From: Daucus carota subsp. sativus
Lineage: Eukaryota > Streptophyta > Magnoliopsida > Apiales > Apiaceae
Assembly: GCF_001625215.2 (NCBI RefSeq)
Contig: NC_030387.2
Coordinates: 37,905,606-37,969,605 of the forward strand
DNA length: 64,000 nt
Reading direction: 5' to 3'
A program made the translations under genes and the position numbers. Below, piece by piece: positions 23,540 through 36,159 of this stretch. Every line of letters starts with the position of its first letter. Within the stretch, counting starts at the first letter, position 1. The notes under the pieces were generated by a model. The model was not told where the DNA came from, did not search any database, and worked only from the letters and a program-made list of their open reading frames with translations.

Positions 23540-23720
23540 CATAGGGCGAGAAGTGATCAAGAGACTGATTGAGCCAGAGAGGCGTAGTGGTGAGATAATT
23601 GCTGTTGCTAATAAGCCGGTCAGTGAATCGTGAGGTTGAAATTCCATGACTGATACTAGTGAAGAAACACAAAGCTACTAGAAACAGCAAAACTAAACTC
23701 ATACATGCCTTCAGCTTCAT
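13032..23720 (-). CDS. Secreted S28-family serine carboxypeptidase (thymus-specific protease-like)
   Basis: Twelve exons, in transcript order: 23541-23720, 22476-22601, 22132-22287, 19753-19935, 18718-18834, 17555-17608, 17403-17474, 15983-16176, 15720-15814, 14582-14656, 13581-13664, 13032-13147. They join in phase to 483 residues. The first ATG (23720) opens a signal peptide (MKLKACMSLVLLFLVALCFF). The mature part has QSLDHFSPYDHR, the catalytic serine in FGTSYSGALSAW (about S176), the acid in FTNGSQDPWRHASKQ (about D404) and the histidine in CQNCGHGSDMRGCPQSP (about H430). S28 enzymes (prolylcarboxypeptidase / DPP7 relatives) cleave after proline in the secretory pathway, vacuole or wall; the substrate here is unknown. 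Length is normal. Intron 3 starts with a GC donor (CAG|GCAAGT). Several introns are swollen by transposons but the exons are intact, so the gene is probably functional. A closely matching family is At4g36190/At4g36195. Confidence 0.96.
13755..14028. mobile_element. Stowaway-type MITE in S28 intron 10
   Basis: The left end CTCCCTTTGTCCC and the right end GGGACAAAGGGAG are near-perfect inverted repeats flanked by TA on both sides (13753-13754 and 14029-14030). This is the Tc1/mariner-derived Stowaway pattern. No coding capacity. Confidence 0.9.
16458..16942 (-). mobile_element. TRIM retrotransposon with three LTRs, in S28 intron 7
   Basis: Read on the minus strand, three LTR copies start TGTTAGAA and end with (C/T)AACA or a close variant: 16875-16942, 16611-16714 and 16458-16526. 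The first is followed directly by the primer-binding-like TGGTACAGAGCTC, similar to the Met-initiator site TGGTATCAGAGC; the second is followed by TGATATCAGAGCC. Polypurine tracts (GAGTGAGGGGGAA, GAGTGAGGAGGAA) abut the second and third LTRs. Flanks GGAAG/GGAAG form a perfect 5-bp target duplication. Internal segments of 147 and 84 bp carry no ORF. This is a terminal-repeat retrotransposon in miniature that inserted as, or became, a tandem LTR-int-LTR-int-LTR. Confidence 0.88.
18109..18435. mobile_element. hAT-type MITE with CAGGGGCGGA end, S28 intron 5
   Basis: The left end CAGGGGCGGACC and the right end GGGTCCGCCACTGA are inverted repeats. Candidate 8-bp flanks GTGGCAAT and CTGGAAAT agree at six of eight positions. 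It belongs with the elements at 20250 and 52469. Confidence 0.65.
19078..19115. repeat. Poly-C, (CT)n, (CA)n compound microsatellite
   Basis: A C homopolymer of about a dozen bases is followed by (CT)n and (CA)n, within S28 intron 4. Simple sequence only. Confidence 0.9.
20250..21290. mobile_element. 1.0-kb non-autonomous hAT element in S28 intron 3
   Basis: Starts CAGGAGCAGAGGG and ends CCGCCAGCTG. It is flanked by a perfect 8-bp duplication, ACTATCTG (20242-20249 and 21291-21298), diagnostic of hAT insertion. Ends resemble the CAGGGGCGGA MITEs elsewhere in the window. It contains an intact Stowaway (20330-20557) and no transposase ORF. Confidence 0.85.
20330..20557. mobile_element. Stowaway MITE nested inside the hAT element
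   Basis: Inverted ends CTCCCTCTGTCCC and GGGACGGAGGGAG with TA on both sides. It lies wholly within the 20250-21290 element, so it is the younger insertion. Confidence 0.92.
21826..21940 (-). mobile_element. SINE-like fragment with Pol III A/B-box words
   Basis: On the minus strand, a possible A box (TAGCTGTCTAGCAG, plus 21921-21934) is followed by a good B box (AGGTTCAAGCCC, plus 21879-21890) and a TTGTAATTGG tail. Spacing fits a tRNA-derived SINE head. No target duplication was found, so it may be a degraded copy. Confidence 0.45.
23400..23536. repeat. (GA)n/(CT)n microsatellite at the S28 intron 1 donor
   Basis: About 135 bp of (GA)n with G-rich interruptions. In gene orientation the intron opens GTAATCTCTCTC and runs straight into the CT tract, so the repeat begins within six nt of the splice donor. 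Confidence 0.95.
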
Positions 23721-26525
23721 CACAGGATACTTATAACTTATTTGTATGTATATTTATTTGTTTCAGACAATCAACTACTACAACTCAGTGGGGCGTGTAT
23801 TTATACATGTAAAGTCAGACCAGATCGTTGAGTTGTGATTTGTGAACTCTGATCAATCCTGTTGTAACTTGCTTGCTTAACTTGGCAACAAAGTATGGGC
23901 GGGTCACGGGTTTGTCGCGTGTGGGCTTCGTTTGTAGTACGGCCCAGTATGATGATCCATTTTTTGTTTTAGAAGCGTCAGCCGTTTTTTTTTTAATACT
24001 ATCGTATTTTTAAATATAATTTATGATTATTTCAATATATAAATTTATGATTATGTTCTTAGGAGATTCGAAAGAATTGTCTAAAACTTTCAGAGTGATA
24101 TTAAAATATTTATATGTTAAGATCGAACTTGAATATCAAACTATGGAACATTTGCATCAATTCTCTTAATTGTGTTCTGAATGTGCAAAATAGGTATCGA
24201 ATTTCTTTTTAAATGTGACAATGTCACAATAATGGCAAATCGAAAGACATTTTAACTGTCTATCCACCTACTTTAATAATTGTACTAGTTTCATCCCAAA
24301 TATACCATATAAGTTATATATTATATTCATTAAGAGATTTAGAAGGATAACTATACAACTTCGTCCTTGCTTCAAAAGAAAAACCTTCTTCTTCCCGAGT
24401 TCTATATATTAAATTATAAATAGACAAAAAATGGATTTGCTAATATAATTTTACGTCACATACAAAATAGGATAAAAAAACCTCTAGTTATGTAGGAGTA
24501 TATAATTTTAAGTAATACTCCACCTTTTCTCGCCATCTCAACTCATTTCCTATTTTTTCATATTTTCCTAATTTTCTTGGACTTGCATCCAACAACAATG
24601 TTACGAATACATATAGAATGATCCCTAATAAGTGTATCGATAGATCGGGATATCCTAATTTTTTTTGAAAGCAATCGGAATATCCTAACTTATTTCAGAT
24701 TTAGAATTTGAGTGTTGAATTAATTTTCAAAAATCACACATGACTTGATTAGGGTTGTGACGTATAATATTTTTTTATCTTCTTTTAGGGGAAATCTTAG
24801 AAATAAATCTCGTGTACAAACCATCCTACTAGATCCATGTAAATTGGGTGCTTATGCACTCAATTATTTGTCATATATGATGTTTGGGGCAAATTTTTAA
24901 AAAATTGATGTATCAAGTGATCGGAGATGAATAAACGTAAAAGGACTGCTCATAATTTTTGAATTATTATATTTGAATCAACATAAATTATTAGGCTTGT
25001 CATTTATATAAATTCTAGCTGTCACGGATAATTATTTCCAAATGATAATTATATTATACCATATTAGTATCATACTAAAATTTTTATAGTTAAAATTAAC
25101 ATGTAATATTTGTTATATACATATTTATCAAAAATATACAAAATGTAATCAAATACAAAATATAATGAAAATATTGATAAATCTAATATAAATTTCAAAT
25201 ATCTGTACAAATCTGCTTGTAAAATTATTTCGAAACATATATAAACGTTAGTTATTAAATATGAGTAATGAGTCATATGAAAGTGAAAAATGTAAAGAAA
25301 TATTTAACCATATAATTTTATAGTATATAATTTGAATATGAGAATATTTTATGGTTGGTTATTGTAGTAATCCTTCTGAACTGATCATTGGGTCAAAAAG
25401 ATTAAGTGCTCATCATTCCTAACAATCGAGTTAAATAAAAATATTCAAATTCGTTAGTTCGTGTACAAGAAAACACAACTTTACGGATGTAATTTTGAAA
25501 TCATTGATCGAGATAGATAAAAATATTCAAATTCATTAATCGTGCACGAGAAAATTTAACCCTATCAATAATTATAAAACTTTTCATTAAAGAAACAAAT
25601 GAAAGAGGTAATAATAATTTCATGACTTTTTACCCTTAAATTACATGATTTATATCCGCAAAAACAACTCAAATACGACATAACACTAGTATTATATCCG
25701 CAAAATAACTCAGTCAAATAATAACATTCAACATGATCATTTTATACCTGATTTGATAAATCACATTGAACATATAAGAAGATTCACCAACATATATCTC
25801 GATTAAACATCAATAATTTTGAAGAATTCCAAAATTTCTAAAACAGTAATTCAAAAATCCAACCAAATATGAAAACTCGGTATAAATGATACAACACAAC
25901 ATCTATTTTACTCGATGTATAATTAAATAATATTATAAATTACTACAAATTTTTGGGTACGAATTATCACGTTTCAAAGTCTGGATACTAATTTGCTAAT
26001 GATCCATCCGGGATTATAAAATGCAATAATCTCGTGAAAATATTAATATTTGATTAAAGTTTCTAGCCTTCCTAACCTGGGGCTGTCAATTGATTTGGCG
26101 AACAAAATCTGCACGCGCGTTCTCTTTTTGTTCCCAACCTCCCTATGTTGAAAACTTGGAATCAGTTCATAAATCTCTCTGTTTCAATCTCTCTCTCCCC
26201 TTGAAACAGAGAGATTTATGTATAAATTCTCCGGCCTTACCAAAGATTATTTCCTCCTGGTAATTTCAATGTTCATTCCCAGCTTCTTTGTTTTCTTTTT
26301 GTAATAATTTAATACATTTCGTACTACATTTTCAATACATACCTTATGCATGCAAACAAAACACTGAACACATAATAATCTGTGTCTGATAAACTTTAAT
26401 TCATGATTATTTATTTTTTGTGACAATTTAGGCTATGTTCCTCAGAAATGAGTATCTGTTCTAATAGGATTTCCGCGGATAACTGACGATAAATCCACCA
26501 TTCGGGCTATCAAATCGAATCATTC
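23721..26525. other. Divergent promoter region of the S28 and kinesin genes
   Basis: A TATAAATA box on the minus strand (plus 23798-23805), 78 bp from the S28 ATG, is a good promoter element. Most of 23900-26100 is AT-rich sequence in which I recognise no gene or transposon end. The kinesin leader begins somewhere after 26100 and probably has a 5'-UTR intron near 26260-26431. A 12-codon upstream ORF (ATG at 26448, ending TGA at 26486) lies before the kinesin start. Confidence 0.6.
26168..26220. repeat. Perfect 20-bp inverted repeat with 13-nt loop
   Basis: CATAAATCTCTCTGTTTCAA (26168-26187) is exactly matched by its reverse complement at 26201-26220 across a pyrimidine-only 13-nt loop. It lies about 305 bp upstream of the kinesin ATG, probably in the 5' leader. 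Confidence 0.95.
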
Positions 26526-29500
26526 ATGGCTGTCAGAATAGGAGCCCTTGAAGATGTGGCAATGGAGAGGGGGCATGACGAAAACTTTTTCGTGTCGGTT
26601 AGGTTGCGGCCTTTGAATCAGAAGGAGATTGCAACAGATGATGTTTCAGATTGGGAATGTGTAAATGACAATACCATTATCTACAAGAATAATGATTTTT
26701 TCGTTCCTGACAGATCTTTGCGTCCTACTGCTTATAAATTCGGTATGCAAATATATCTTGCATTAGGTTTGTTTATTCTAATTTAAGATTGTACATCACA
26801 AGGGCTGCGAAATGGCTGAGATGGTTGCCGTGGAGCTGAAGCATGCCCTATAAATTCTGAATTTAAAGTATATGATATCTGCTCGATAAAATTTGTATAT
26901 AGTTCTAGCTGAGAATTCTTGATAAGCTGTTTGTATGTTTATACACACCTTTAATACATAGACCATATTATATTTCTTTTTGTGCGCAAGAAGTGTGTTC
27001 TCTGTTTAATTATCTATAGTTGTAGGCTTGTTGCAGTTATCCTTGCAAAGTTCTGTTTCTTTATCTGTTCTTTTAGCGGTTTTTTTTTTGGTGTCTAGAC
27101 AGAGTTTTTAGTCCAGACTGCTCCACGAGACAGGTTTACATGGAAGGAGCAAGGGAAATTGCCCTTTCAGCTGTCAACGGTATCAATTGTGAGTATCCAT
27201 TTTTTTCTTTTTCTTCCCACTTCTAATTCCACATGGATCTCAACAATCATTTCTAATTGTAAAATCATGTATAGCAAGTATATTGGCATATGGACAAAGG
27301 AGCAGCGGAAAGACATACACCATGAGGGGCATTGCTGAGTATATCATATCAGATATTTATGACTACATAGAGAAGGTAACTAATTCCCGGTTTATCATTA
27401 AGACGATGTATATTCAATGCTGAAATCAATCTCTTCTCCCTAGTGCATTGATTGTTTATGGATGTGATATTGCTAGCACATGGATAGAGAATATCGTTTA
27501 AAGTTCTCTGCTATGGAAATAGACAATGAATCTGTCAGAGACGTACTCAGCACAGATAGCTCTCCACTCAGGCTTCTAGATGATCCAGAGGTAAATACCA
27601 TCCCTGAAACATACTGCTATAGGTTTATTCCGTTGCATGACTTCTGAGTTTCACCTACTTTAACAGAGAGGCACTACTGTTGAGAATCTAACAGAAGCAA
27701 CTCTGCGGGACTGGAATCATGCGAAAGAGCTTCTTTCTGTCTGTGAAGGTAAGGACATGTAGCTTTTCTGGAGTTCTGTATATTGTGTTCGAAGGCTGAT
27801 ATGTCATTGTGCATTCTGCAGCTCAGAAGCAGAAAGAGGAGACCTCGCTAAATGGTACAAGCTCCAGATCTCATCAAATCATTAGGCTGGTACTATTTTT
27901 TATTAGCCTAAAGTTTCTTTAAATACTTTTTAGTGTGGTTGCATCCCTTTGGATATCGACTTCTACTTACCTTGATCAATTGATTCCACAGACAATTGAG
28001 AGTTCTGGACGTGATCTTTCAGGCAATGAGAACCCAAGCACCATTTTCGCTTCTTTGGTATGTTCTTATGTATATAGAGAAGAAATGAACAGAGCAACAG
28101 TTTCTATTACGACTTCTAGGTTTAAAGTGATCACACATTAATATTATGTTTTTATTTGTATGCAGGATTTAGTAGATCTTGCTGGAAGTGAGCGGGCACT
28201 AACTCATTCATTTTCAGCTGGTACCAGATCAAAGGAAGGTAGCCACGTGAATCGAAGTTTGGTTACCCTTGGAGCCGTCATCCGCAAATTAAGGTTTAAC
28301 TTTTTAAAATTCTCTCTCGAGTTTATGATACTTAAAAACCTATTTTGATTGCTAGAAAAATTGGTAAATAGGATTAGTACATACTAACTGAAGAAAATAT
28401 CTGCCCTAGGTGTAAGAAATCCCTAGTTGAACAAAAATAGGTGTGAGCAAGATGATTTCATGATGCTACTGAAGAAATGCATACAAAAAAAATATTGAGG
28501 ACATGAATTGAGGAGTTACAGTTAAGAAAAAGAGAGGGGGAATAAAATATGAAACTGAAATAGAGTGAAACACGTCAACAAAAATTAAAGAAAAACAAAC
28601 AAGCAAAATGAAGCTTGTGAGAAAAGAGGCTAGCGACATCCTCCTGTTGGAGTGATTCCCTAGCTACTTCACTTGCCATATTTTACAAGATTGGAGATAG
28701 TGAGCATTGTAGGAGATGCTCTAACTCACTGGCGGCTGGCAACTGGTATCACGTATCAGGGTAGGTATTTGCACATGATATCTTGTATAATCGACATGCA
28801 GTACCAGGTTTAGCTTTGTGGACCTCACAGGTATAAATAACCGCTCGAGGATACCATTACATGCAGATCACAAGATATCATCTCTCACTTCAGTGCAACT
28901 ATACTTCACTGTTGTTGCGAATGCGGAACCTCTAATCTGGATATAAAGTTGAAAAGTGGTGAGGGAAAGAATTGGCATCAGCACAGCAAATAGATAAAAG
29001 AAACTTAGTCATTGACAATTTAGTTGATTCTGTCTAGTAACAAAACACCATCTCCCATCATCGTCTGTCTATACGCCTGTGCTTGCAACACACAGCACAC
29101 TCCTGTATTATACTTGTTTGGGGGAGGGTATGGCAAGCGTCCTTAAATTTTTTCAGAGCTTCACATGTGTGTTGGTGCCTTGTTCAAATTTGTTTCTCTT
29201 TTCTTTTTAAAAATTTGTACACATTTTCCTTGTCTGCTCTGTTCTGAAAGGTGGCAAACATTTACTCAAATTTTGTTGCTCTTATGCAGCAAAGGAAGGA
29301 ATGGTCATGTTCCTTATAAAAATTCTAAGCTAACCCACATACTGAAAACCTCCTTGGGGGGCAACGCTAGGACTGCTATCATCTGTACAATGAGCCCCGC
29401 ACGAAGTCAGGCTGAACAATCAAGAAATACTCTCTTGTTTGCGAGTCATGCCAAAGAAGTATCAACTAAGGCACAAGTTAATGTGATCATATCAGATAAA

Positions 29501-32500
29501 GCTTTGGCCAAATACATGCAAAGAGAATTAGCCAGGCTGGAGAGGGAGTTAAGTAGTCCAAGATCCAGTTTTGCAGAGTCAAAATTATCTGCACTTCTTA
29601 GACAGAAAGACCTTAAAATTGAAAAGGTAACCATTGAGTAGTTTTTTTTTTCCTGATATTTTAAACAAAGATGGTCATTCTAAAAAATTATCCAGATATT
29701 AAAAGAAACTGTGTTGGTAATATGAATATACCAGATGTCCTATATATCGGACTGGACAATGAGTCGAAGTTACTAAGACTACCATGTTACTAAACCAATT
29801 ACGTTTAGTTTTGGTAATTGATACTAATTTCTGCTGTCGAGGACATCCATCGAGTCTTTTATTGGATTCACTAGCATGGCTTTTTATATAGCAAATTGTT
29901 ATCTTGTTTCTATTCTGCTTGTATACTGGATTTTCTGATCTACTGCCGAATTTTTTGGCTACATTTCTTATTTAATGAATCAATCAGTTCAGTATACCTG
30001 TTAGTTTTTTCCCTTTACAAAAAGTATAACTATTTTAATATGGTCAGGTTCGGCTTTACAATGCTCAACCATGCTTTTTTCTGAAAGAAAAGATACTGCA
30101 CTGTTTCTTGCAATGTCTTCCTGTATGTTTCTTTAGGCAATAGTTTGTATATGAACTATTAATTAGGCCAGATTATCTACATTACTGAGTCTTGGATATC
30201 CACCAAGCAGGAAAAAACCCTCACCATTTCATCATAATGACATATTGAATAGTGTAGACAGATGTAACAAGTGGACAACTCATACTGCTATTCGACCATT
30301 TAGGCCTTACGTTCTTTACAATTATTTCTCGGAAGTGACCTGTTTTTGAAGATTGCCTGTCATTTAAGTGAGAAATCATAATTGCGCCCTTAATAAAATT
30401 TTGATTGGGTAGAATGCAAAATTGCTCAAATAAAAGTAGCCTATCTTGAGCAAGGAAACATACTGCAGGTTTTGCACTGTATTTCTTCAAAAAGGGGTTA
30501 TTTTAATTAACAAAGTTAGCCACTATATATTACTGCAGAAAATTTAATTTCATGTAGGAGTACATTATTCTAGATTTACATCCTCGCAGCATTCTTTTTT
30601 ATTTAACTCATTTCGAGACATCACTGTTTGAATCGTATTATCCCGATAAAAATATGACTATATGTATCTACAGGTTAATTGCCTACAAATAATTACACTT
30701 CGGTTCATATATGTTCTCTATGTTTTATTATGTTGTATAGCTGGAGAAAGAGGTGAAAAATCTAAGACTGCAACGAGATGCTGCTAAATCAGAGGTTCAT
30801 AATTTGCTACAGCAGATAAGTGATGAGCGACGTCCATCATCAAGGGTATATATATGCATCTAAGTAAATTCTTAGTCTTCTATATCTGTTTTCCATGCTA
30901 TGTATTATCTGTTCAATTCCTGCAGGAAGGTTTTAGTCGCTATCCTCACCTGCGAATTCACCAATCAACAGATGATGAACATCTATCACAAGATCACGAC
31001 AGAGCATTTGTCACAACTCGGGTTATTGATGACAGTAGTAGTGTCAGTGATAGCCAAGCAGAATCCCCTAGTATAAGAGTGTTTCGAAGTAAGGATGTAT
31101 CTAATAAGCTTCTAATCAGCACTTCACAATTCAGTGAAAATGAATCAACTTACGGTATGGATGAAATTGATAACAAAAGTAATGATACCTTTGAGGAGGT
31201 ACTTAAAGACGATACCAACAGTTATTCTGAAGCCAGCTGTTTTTCGGAAGATAATACTGAAAGTTCACCTTTTATGACTTTCAAAGAAGTAGAGACTGAA
31301 CTCCAGAAAGGGGCTTTACCTGTATCGCAGGAATATCTAGAACGTGTCTCCTCTTTGGTGAAGGCAAACAATGACCACAAACCACCGAAAGGGGTCATGC
31401 AAGACTTAGCTGGTAGACCATTTGGTGAAGCTTCTGCACAGAATTACGATGCAAATCTTAATCCTCCTGCTGGTACCACTGAGATTGAACAGAAAGCATA
31501 CGAGAAGACTAATGCAGATATTAGTAGGGATGCAGAAATGAAAATTACAGCTGAGCCTCAGCATGACGGCAACACTCGTGAATCCGCGGTGAGTTTTATT
31601 TTGTTATTAGTTTCCTAGTACTCCATTTCTCATTCTGTGACTCTATTAGAGGCAGTCCTCTCATATGATCAATATGCCAAAAGTAATGCTTCGAAAGTGT
31701 TTGTTTCCTCGCTTTCTGAGGAAAATAAGCACTTGTTCTTAATACACTGAGTACTTAGTTTTTGCCAAAACACTAAACCAAACACCCTTTGAGTCTCTTA
31801 CTATGTAAATCCCACAGATATATCCTAAGATTAAGTAGTCACACCTGGATGTAAATAACATAAGTCATGAATTGAATTCACTTAATTCATCAGAGAACAT
31901 TAAATTCTGAATTCCGTTTTTCTTCTGCCAAACATAATAGGAAACTAAGACTGAAGCAGGGTCTAATGGTTCTTCCAAGGGTGTTAAGGATGTTATTTTG
32001 GATTCAGCAGACGATGATTGGCGCTTGAAATTTAAAAGACTCCAAAGAGAAATCGTTAAACTTTGGGATGTTTGCAATGTGTCTTTACTGCATAGAACAC
32101 ATTTCTTTCTGCTATTTAGAGGTGAACCGAGTGACTGTATATACATGGAGGTCGAGCTTCAGAGGTTGTCACTCTTAAAGGAAAAAGTTTGTCGTTATAT
32201 TCAAACTGGGAAACATGGCCAGGTTCTAACGTTAGCTTCAAGGTAAGACACGACAGTTCAAAGAATCTATTACACATTGTTGTACATTAAAATTCTTTAA
32301 ATTACTTTTTGCACCATTTGTCATTCAACTTTAAACCATGCCAATCATTGTTGATTGCTCGGAATTAATATATACTTGCTAAAATTCTGGTAACAGTGCA
32401 AAAGCTCTAGCTCGTGAGAGGCAAATGCTGTGCTCTCAATTGCATAAACAACTATCTGAAGTAGAGAGGGAAAGCCTCTTCATGCAATGGGGCATTCCTT

Positions 32501-32715
32501 TAGATGGTAAACACAGGAGATTGCAGTTGGTTAACCGCTTATGGACTGAAACAGAAGATATGGATCATGCTGCTCGCAGTGCTGATGTTGTCTTCAAGGT
32601 GGTTGGACCAGCTACACGCGACAAGAGTTTCAGGGAGATTTTCGGCCTTAACTTTAATAACTGGGGCTCGAGAAAAAAACGTAGCCTTAGGGAAAGCCTA
32701 TCATTGATACTGTAA
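26526..32715 (+). CDS. Kinesin-7 (KIN-7E/F-like) motor with C-terminal DUF3490 domain
   Basis: Exons 26526-26742, 27099-27188, 27275-27375, 27477-27590, 27667-27748, 27822-27889, 27992-28057, 28166-28293, 29290-29626, 30741-30845, 30926-31588, 31941-32242 and 32397-32715 join to 863 residues. The motor spans about residues 18-345: VRLRPLN, P-loop GQRSSGKT (109-116), switch I SSRSH (about 215-219) and switch [10 protein letters not shown] (249-256). A neck/coiled coil ([15 protein letters not shown]) follows, then a Ser/Asp-rich linker and a conserved tail ([20 protein letters not shown] to the C terminus) matching DUF3490 of plant kinesin-7. Length matches the ~860-residue KIN-7E type. Plant members move on microtubules, some in cytokinesis. 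Oddities: consensus GQTxSGKT reads [13 protein letters not shown] reads EIDNE (D152), and NE(K/R)SSRSH reads NGTSSRSH. All splice sites are good and there is no stop. Confidence 0.93.
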
Positions 32716-32872
32716 TGTCTTTGTACATCCTCAGAGGAAATAGTTTTGCGTACATGGCCATAAACCTCGACTAGTTCATGCAATTTGACTTGTTAGAGGT
32801 ACCACTTGGAGCTACTAACCTCAAGTTTTCCTGCAACCAAAAATTAAATAAAAATTATGTCTATTAAATCAA

Positions 32873-35800
32873 CTAGTGAATAAAGCCGCGCTTCGCGGCG
32901 GCGTTATAAATTTTGATACGAATTAATATTATAATAGCATAAAAATTATTTTGAGTCATCTTCCCATCAAATATATCAATAATAAAAAAATATATTATAA
33001 TTAGTATAAAAATTTGTTTAAGTGTCATCCTGTCAAACACAATACTAATAATAAAATTAGTTCGAACCGCCCTCCCGTCAAACAAAATATTAATCCATAA
33101 TTATTATTTTTATGATAAAATTAAATATTATAATTTAGATCAAAATTAGTCTGAGCCGCTTCCTTGTCAAACACAATACTAATAACAAAACATTATAATT
33201 TAGATTTTAGTTTGAGTCGCCTTACTGTCAAACGCAATACTAATAAAACTTATTCTAATTATGATAAAATTAACGATTATAATTGGATAAAAATTATTTT
33301 GAATAGTTGTCCCGTTTTAACAAAAAAAATATATTCTAACATAAATAAAAAATTATTTTAGCCACTTTCTCGTCAAACATAATACTAATAGAAAAATTAT
33401 AATTATTTAGATAAAAATTAGTTTGGGCCGCCTCCCGTGCCCGTCAAACACAATACTAATCACGAATCATATATATTATCATAAAATCAATATATGATTC
33501 CTATTTTATATATCCTATTTTATTTGTTAACTATTTTTATTTTATGATTCCTATTTATTAGTTAAAAATTATCATTCTTTTATGTTTCTAACTTTTAGTC
33601 TATGAGTTTTTCTTAATGATTATTATCTATACAATCTTTTATTTTCAATTCAAATTTTAAGAAAATTATAAGACTAAACCGAAAATAAAATAGTACGTAT
33701 TATCTTACAAATCTTAAATGTAAATTGTATTTTATCTATGATTGTTTGTTTAAATAAATATAATCCTCTTCCGGTTAGGATTCCTAAATAAGAAAAGAAT
33801 CGTATTATCCTTGGAATCCAAAAAGAAAAGAATTAAATTACCTTTTGTAATCTTTGAACCTGATTTTTTAAATTATAATTATATTTTGTATCCAAAATTT
33901 AAAAAAATTATAAGACTAAATCGAAAATAAAAATTGTAAGTACATATTACAGTACAAATCTTAAATATAATTTTTAGCCACTTTCCCGTCAAACATAATA
34001 CTAATAGAAAAATTATTATTATTTAAATAAAAATTGGTTTGGGCCGCCTCCCGTGCCCGTCAAACACAATAATAATCAAGAATCTTTTACATTATCATAA
34101 AATCAATATATGATTCCTATTTTATATATTCTATTCTATTTTATTTGTTATTTATTTTTATTTTATGATTCCTATTTATTAGTTAAAAATTATTATTATT
34201 TATGTTTCTAACTTTTTTGCTATGAGTTTTTTTTAATGATTATTATCTTTACAATCCTTTATTTTCAATTCGAAATTTAAGAAAATTATGAGACTAAATC
34301 GAAAATAAAAATTGTACATATTACCTTACCAACCTTAAATATAAATTGTATTTTATGTATGATTGTTAGTTTAAATAAATATAATCCTATTCCTTTTAGG
34401 ATTCCTAAATAAAAAAAGAATTTTATTACCTTTAGAATCCGAAAAGAAAAGAATTGTATTAACTTTTGGAATCCTTGAACCTGATTTTTTAAATTATAAT
34501 TATATCTTCTATCCAAAATTTAAAAAAATTATAAGACCAAATTTTATTGTACGTACATATTACCTTACAAATCTTAAATATAATTTTTAGCCACTTTCCC
34601 GTCAAACATAATACTAATAAAAAAATTATTATTATTTAGATAAAAATTAGTTTGGGCCGCCTCCCGTGCCCATCAAACACAATACTAATCAAGAATAATT
34701 TACATTATCATAAGATCAATAGATGATTTCTATTTTATATATCATATTTATTTGTTAATTATTGTTGCCGAGAGTAAATATAGACACATAATATGTTAAA
34801 ACGATTTGAGTTCAAAGTTTCTTACACGACTTCTAAAGATTTAAAGATTTGATGAGAATTTCATCTTTAGAATTTAATAAGAGATACTAAATAAGAAAAG
34901 AATTGTATCATTTTTAGAATTCAATAAGAAAATAGTTGTATTACTTTTAGAATTCTTGAACCTGATTTTTTGAATTATAACTATATTTTATATCCGAATT
35001 TAAGACGGCGGCGTTATAAATTTTGATATGAATCATAAAAATTATTTCGAGTCATCTTCCCGTTAAACATATCACTAATAAAAAAATATTATAATTAGTA
35101 TAAAAATTTGTATAAGTGGCCATCATGTCAAACACAATACTAATAATAAAATTAGTTCGAATTTCCCTCCCGTCAAAGACAATATTAATCCATAATTATT
35201 ATTTTTAAGATAAAATTAAATATTATAATTTAGATCAAAATTAGTTTGAGCCGCTCTCATGTCAAACACAATACTAATAACAAAATATTATAATTTAGAT
35301 ATTAGTTTGAGTCGCTTTACTGTCAAACACAATATTAATAAAATTATTCTAATTATGATAAAATTAAAAATTATAACTGGATAAAAATTAATTTGAACCG
35401 CGGTACCGTTTTAACAAAAAAAATATTATAACATGGACAAAAAATTATTTTAGCCACTTTCCCGTCAAACATAATACTAATAGAAAATTTATTATTATTT
35501 AGATAAAAATTAGTTTGGGCCGCCTCCCTTGCCCGTCAAACACAATACTAATCAAGAATCATTTACATTATTATAAGATCAATATATGATTCCTATTTTA
35601 TATATCCTATTTTATTTTGTAATTATTTTGAACTGCCGTTTTAACAAAAAAAAAATTATAACATAGATAAAAATTATATTAGCCACTTTCCCGTCAAACA
35701 TAATACTAATAGAAAAATTATTATTATTTAGATAAAAATTAGTTTGGACCGCCTCCTTTGCCCGTCAAACACAATACTAATCAAGAATCATTTACATTAT

Positions 35801-36159
35801 TATAAAATCAATATATGATTCTTATTTTATATATCCTATTTTTTTGTTAATTATTTTTATTTTATGATTCCTATTTATTGGTTAAAACCTGATTTTTTAA
35901 ATATAATTCTATTTCTTTTAGGAATACTAAATAAGAAAAAAATTGTATCATCTTTAGAATTCAATAAGAAATACTAAATAAAAAGGAAAAGAGTTGTATC
36001 ATCTTTAGAATTCAATAAGAAAAGAGTTGTATTACTTTTAGAATTCCTGAACCTGATTTTTTGTATTATAATTATATTTTCTATCCGAAATTTAAGAAAA
36101 ATCAGAAGAATGAATCGAACAATTGTAGAGACGCCCGCATCTTCCTTTATATATATATA
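32873..36159 (-). mobile_element. Helitron-like unit 1 of a tandem array
   Basis: Read on the minus strand, the 3' end is a GC hairpin (GCCGCG, loop, CGCGGC; plus 32885-32899), 8 nt, then CTAG, with T in the flank. This is the Helitron signature. The 5' end is around TATATATATAAAGGAAGATGCGGGCGTCTC (plus ~36120-36159). The interior is AT-rich and packed with a diverged motif close to CCCGTCAAACACAATACTAAT plus blocks such as GGGCCGCCTCCCGTGCCCGT. No helicase ORF is present. A further internal terminal-like start occurs near 35006. Confidence 0.7.

Noticed and set aside
23541..23723. GTG codon at 23723 as the S28 start
   Set aside because: Plants start at ATG; the ATG at 23720 gives the complete signal peptide.
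28700..28890. TGATATCTTGT / ACAAGATATCA inverted words in kinesin intron 8
   Set aside because: Only 11 bp per arm with about 95 bp between them; expected by chance in this composition and no element ends seen.
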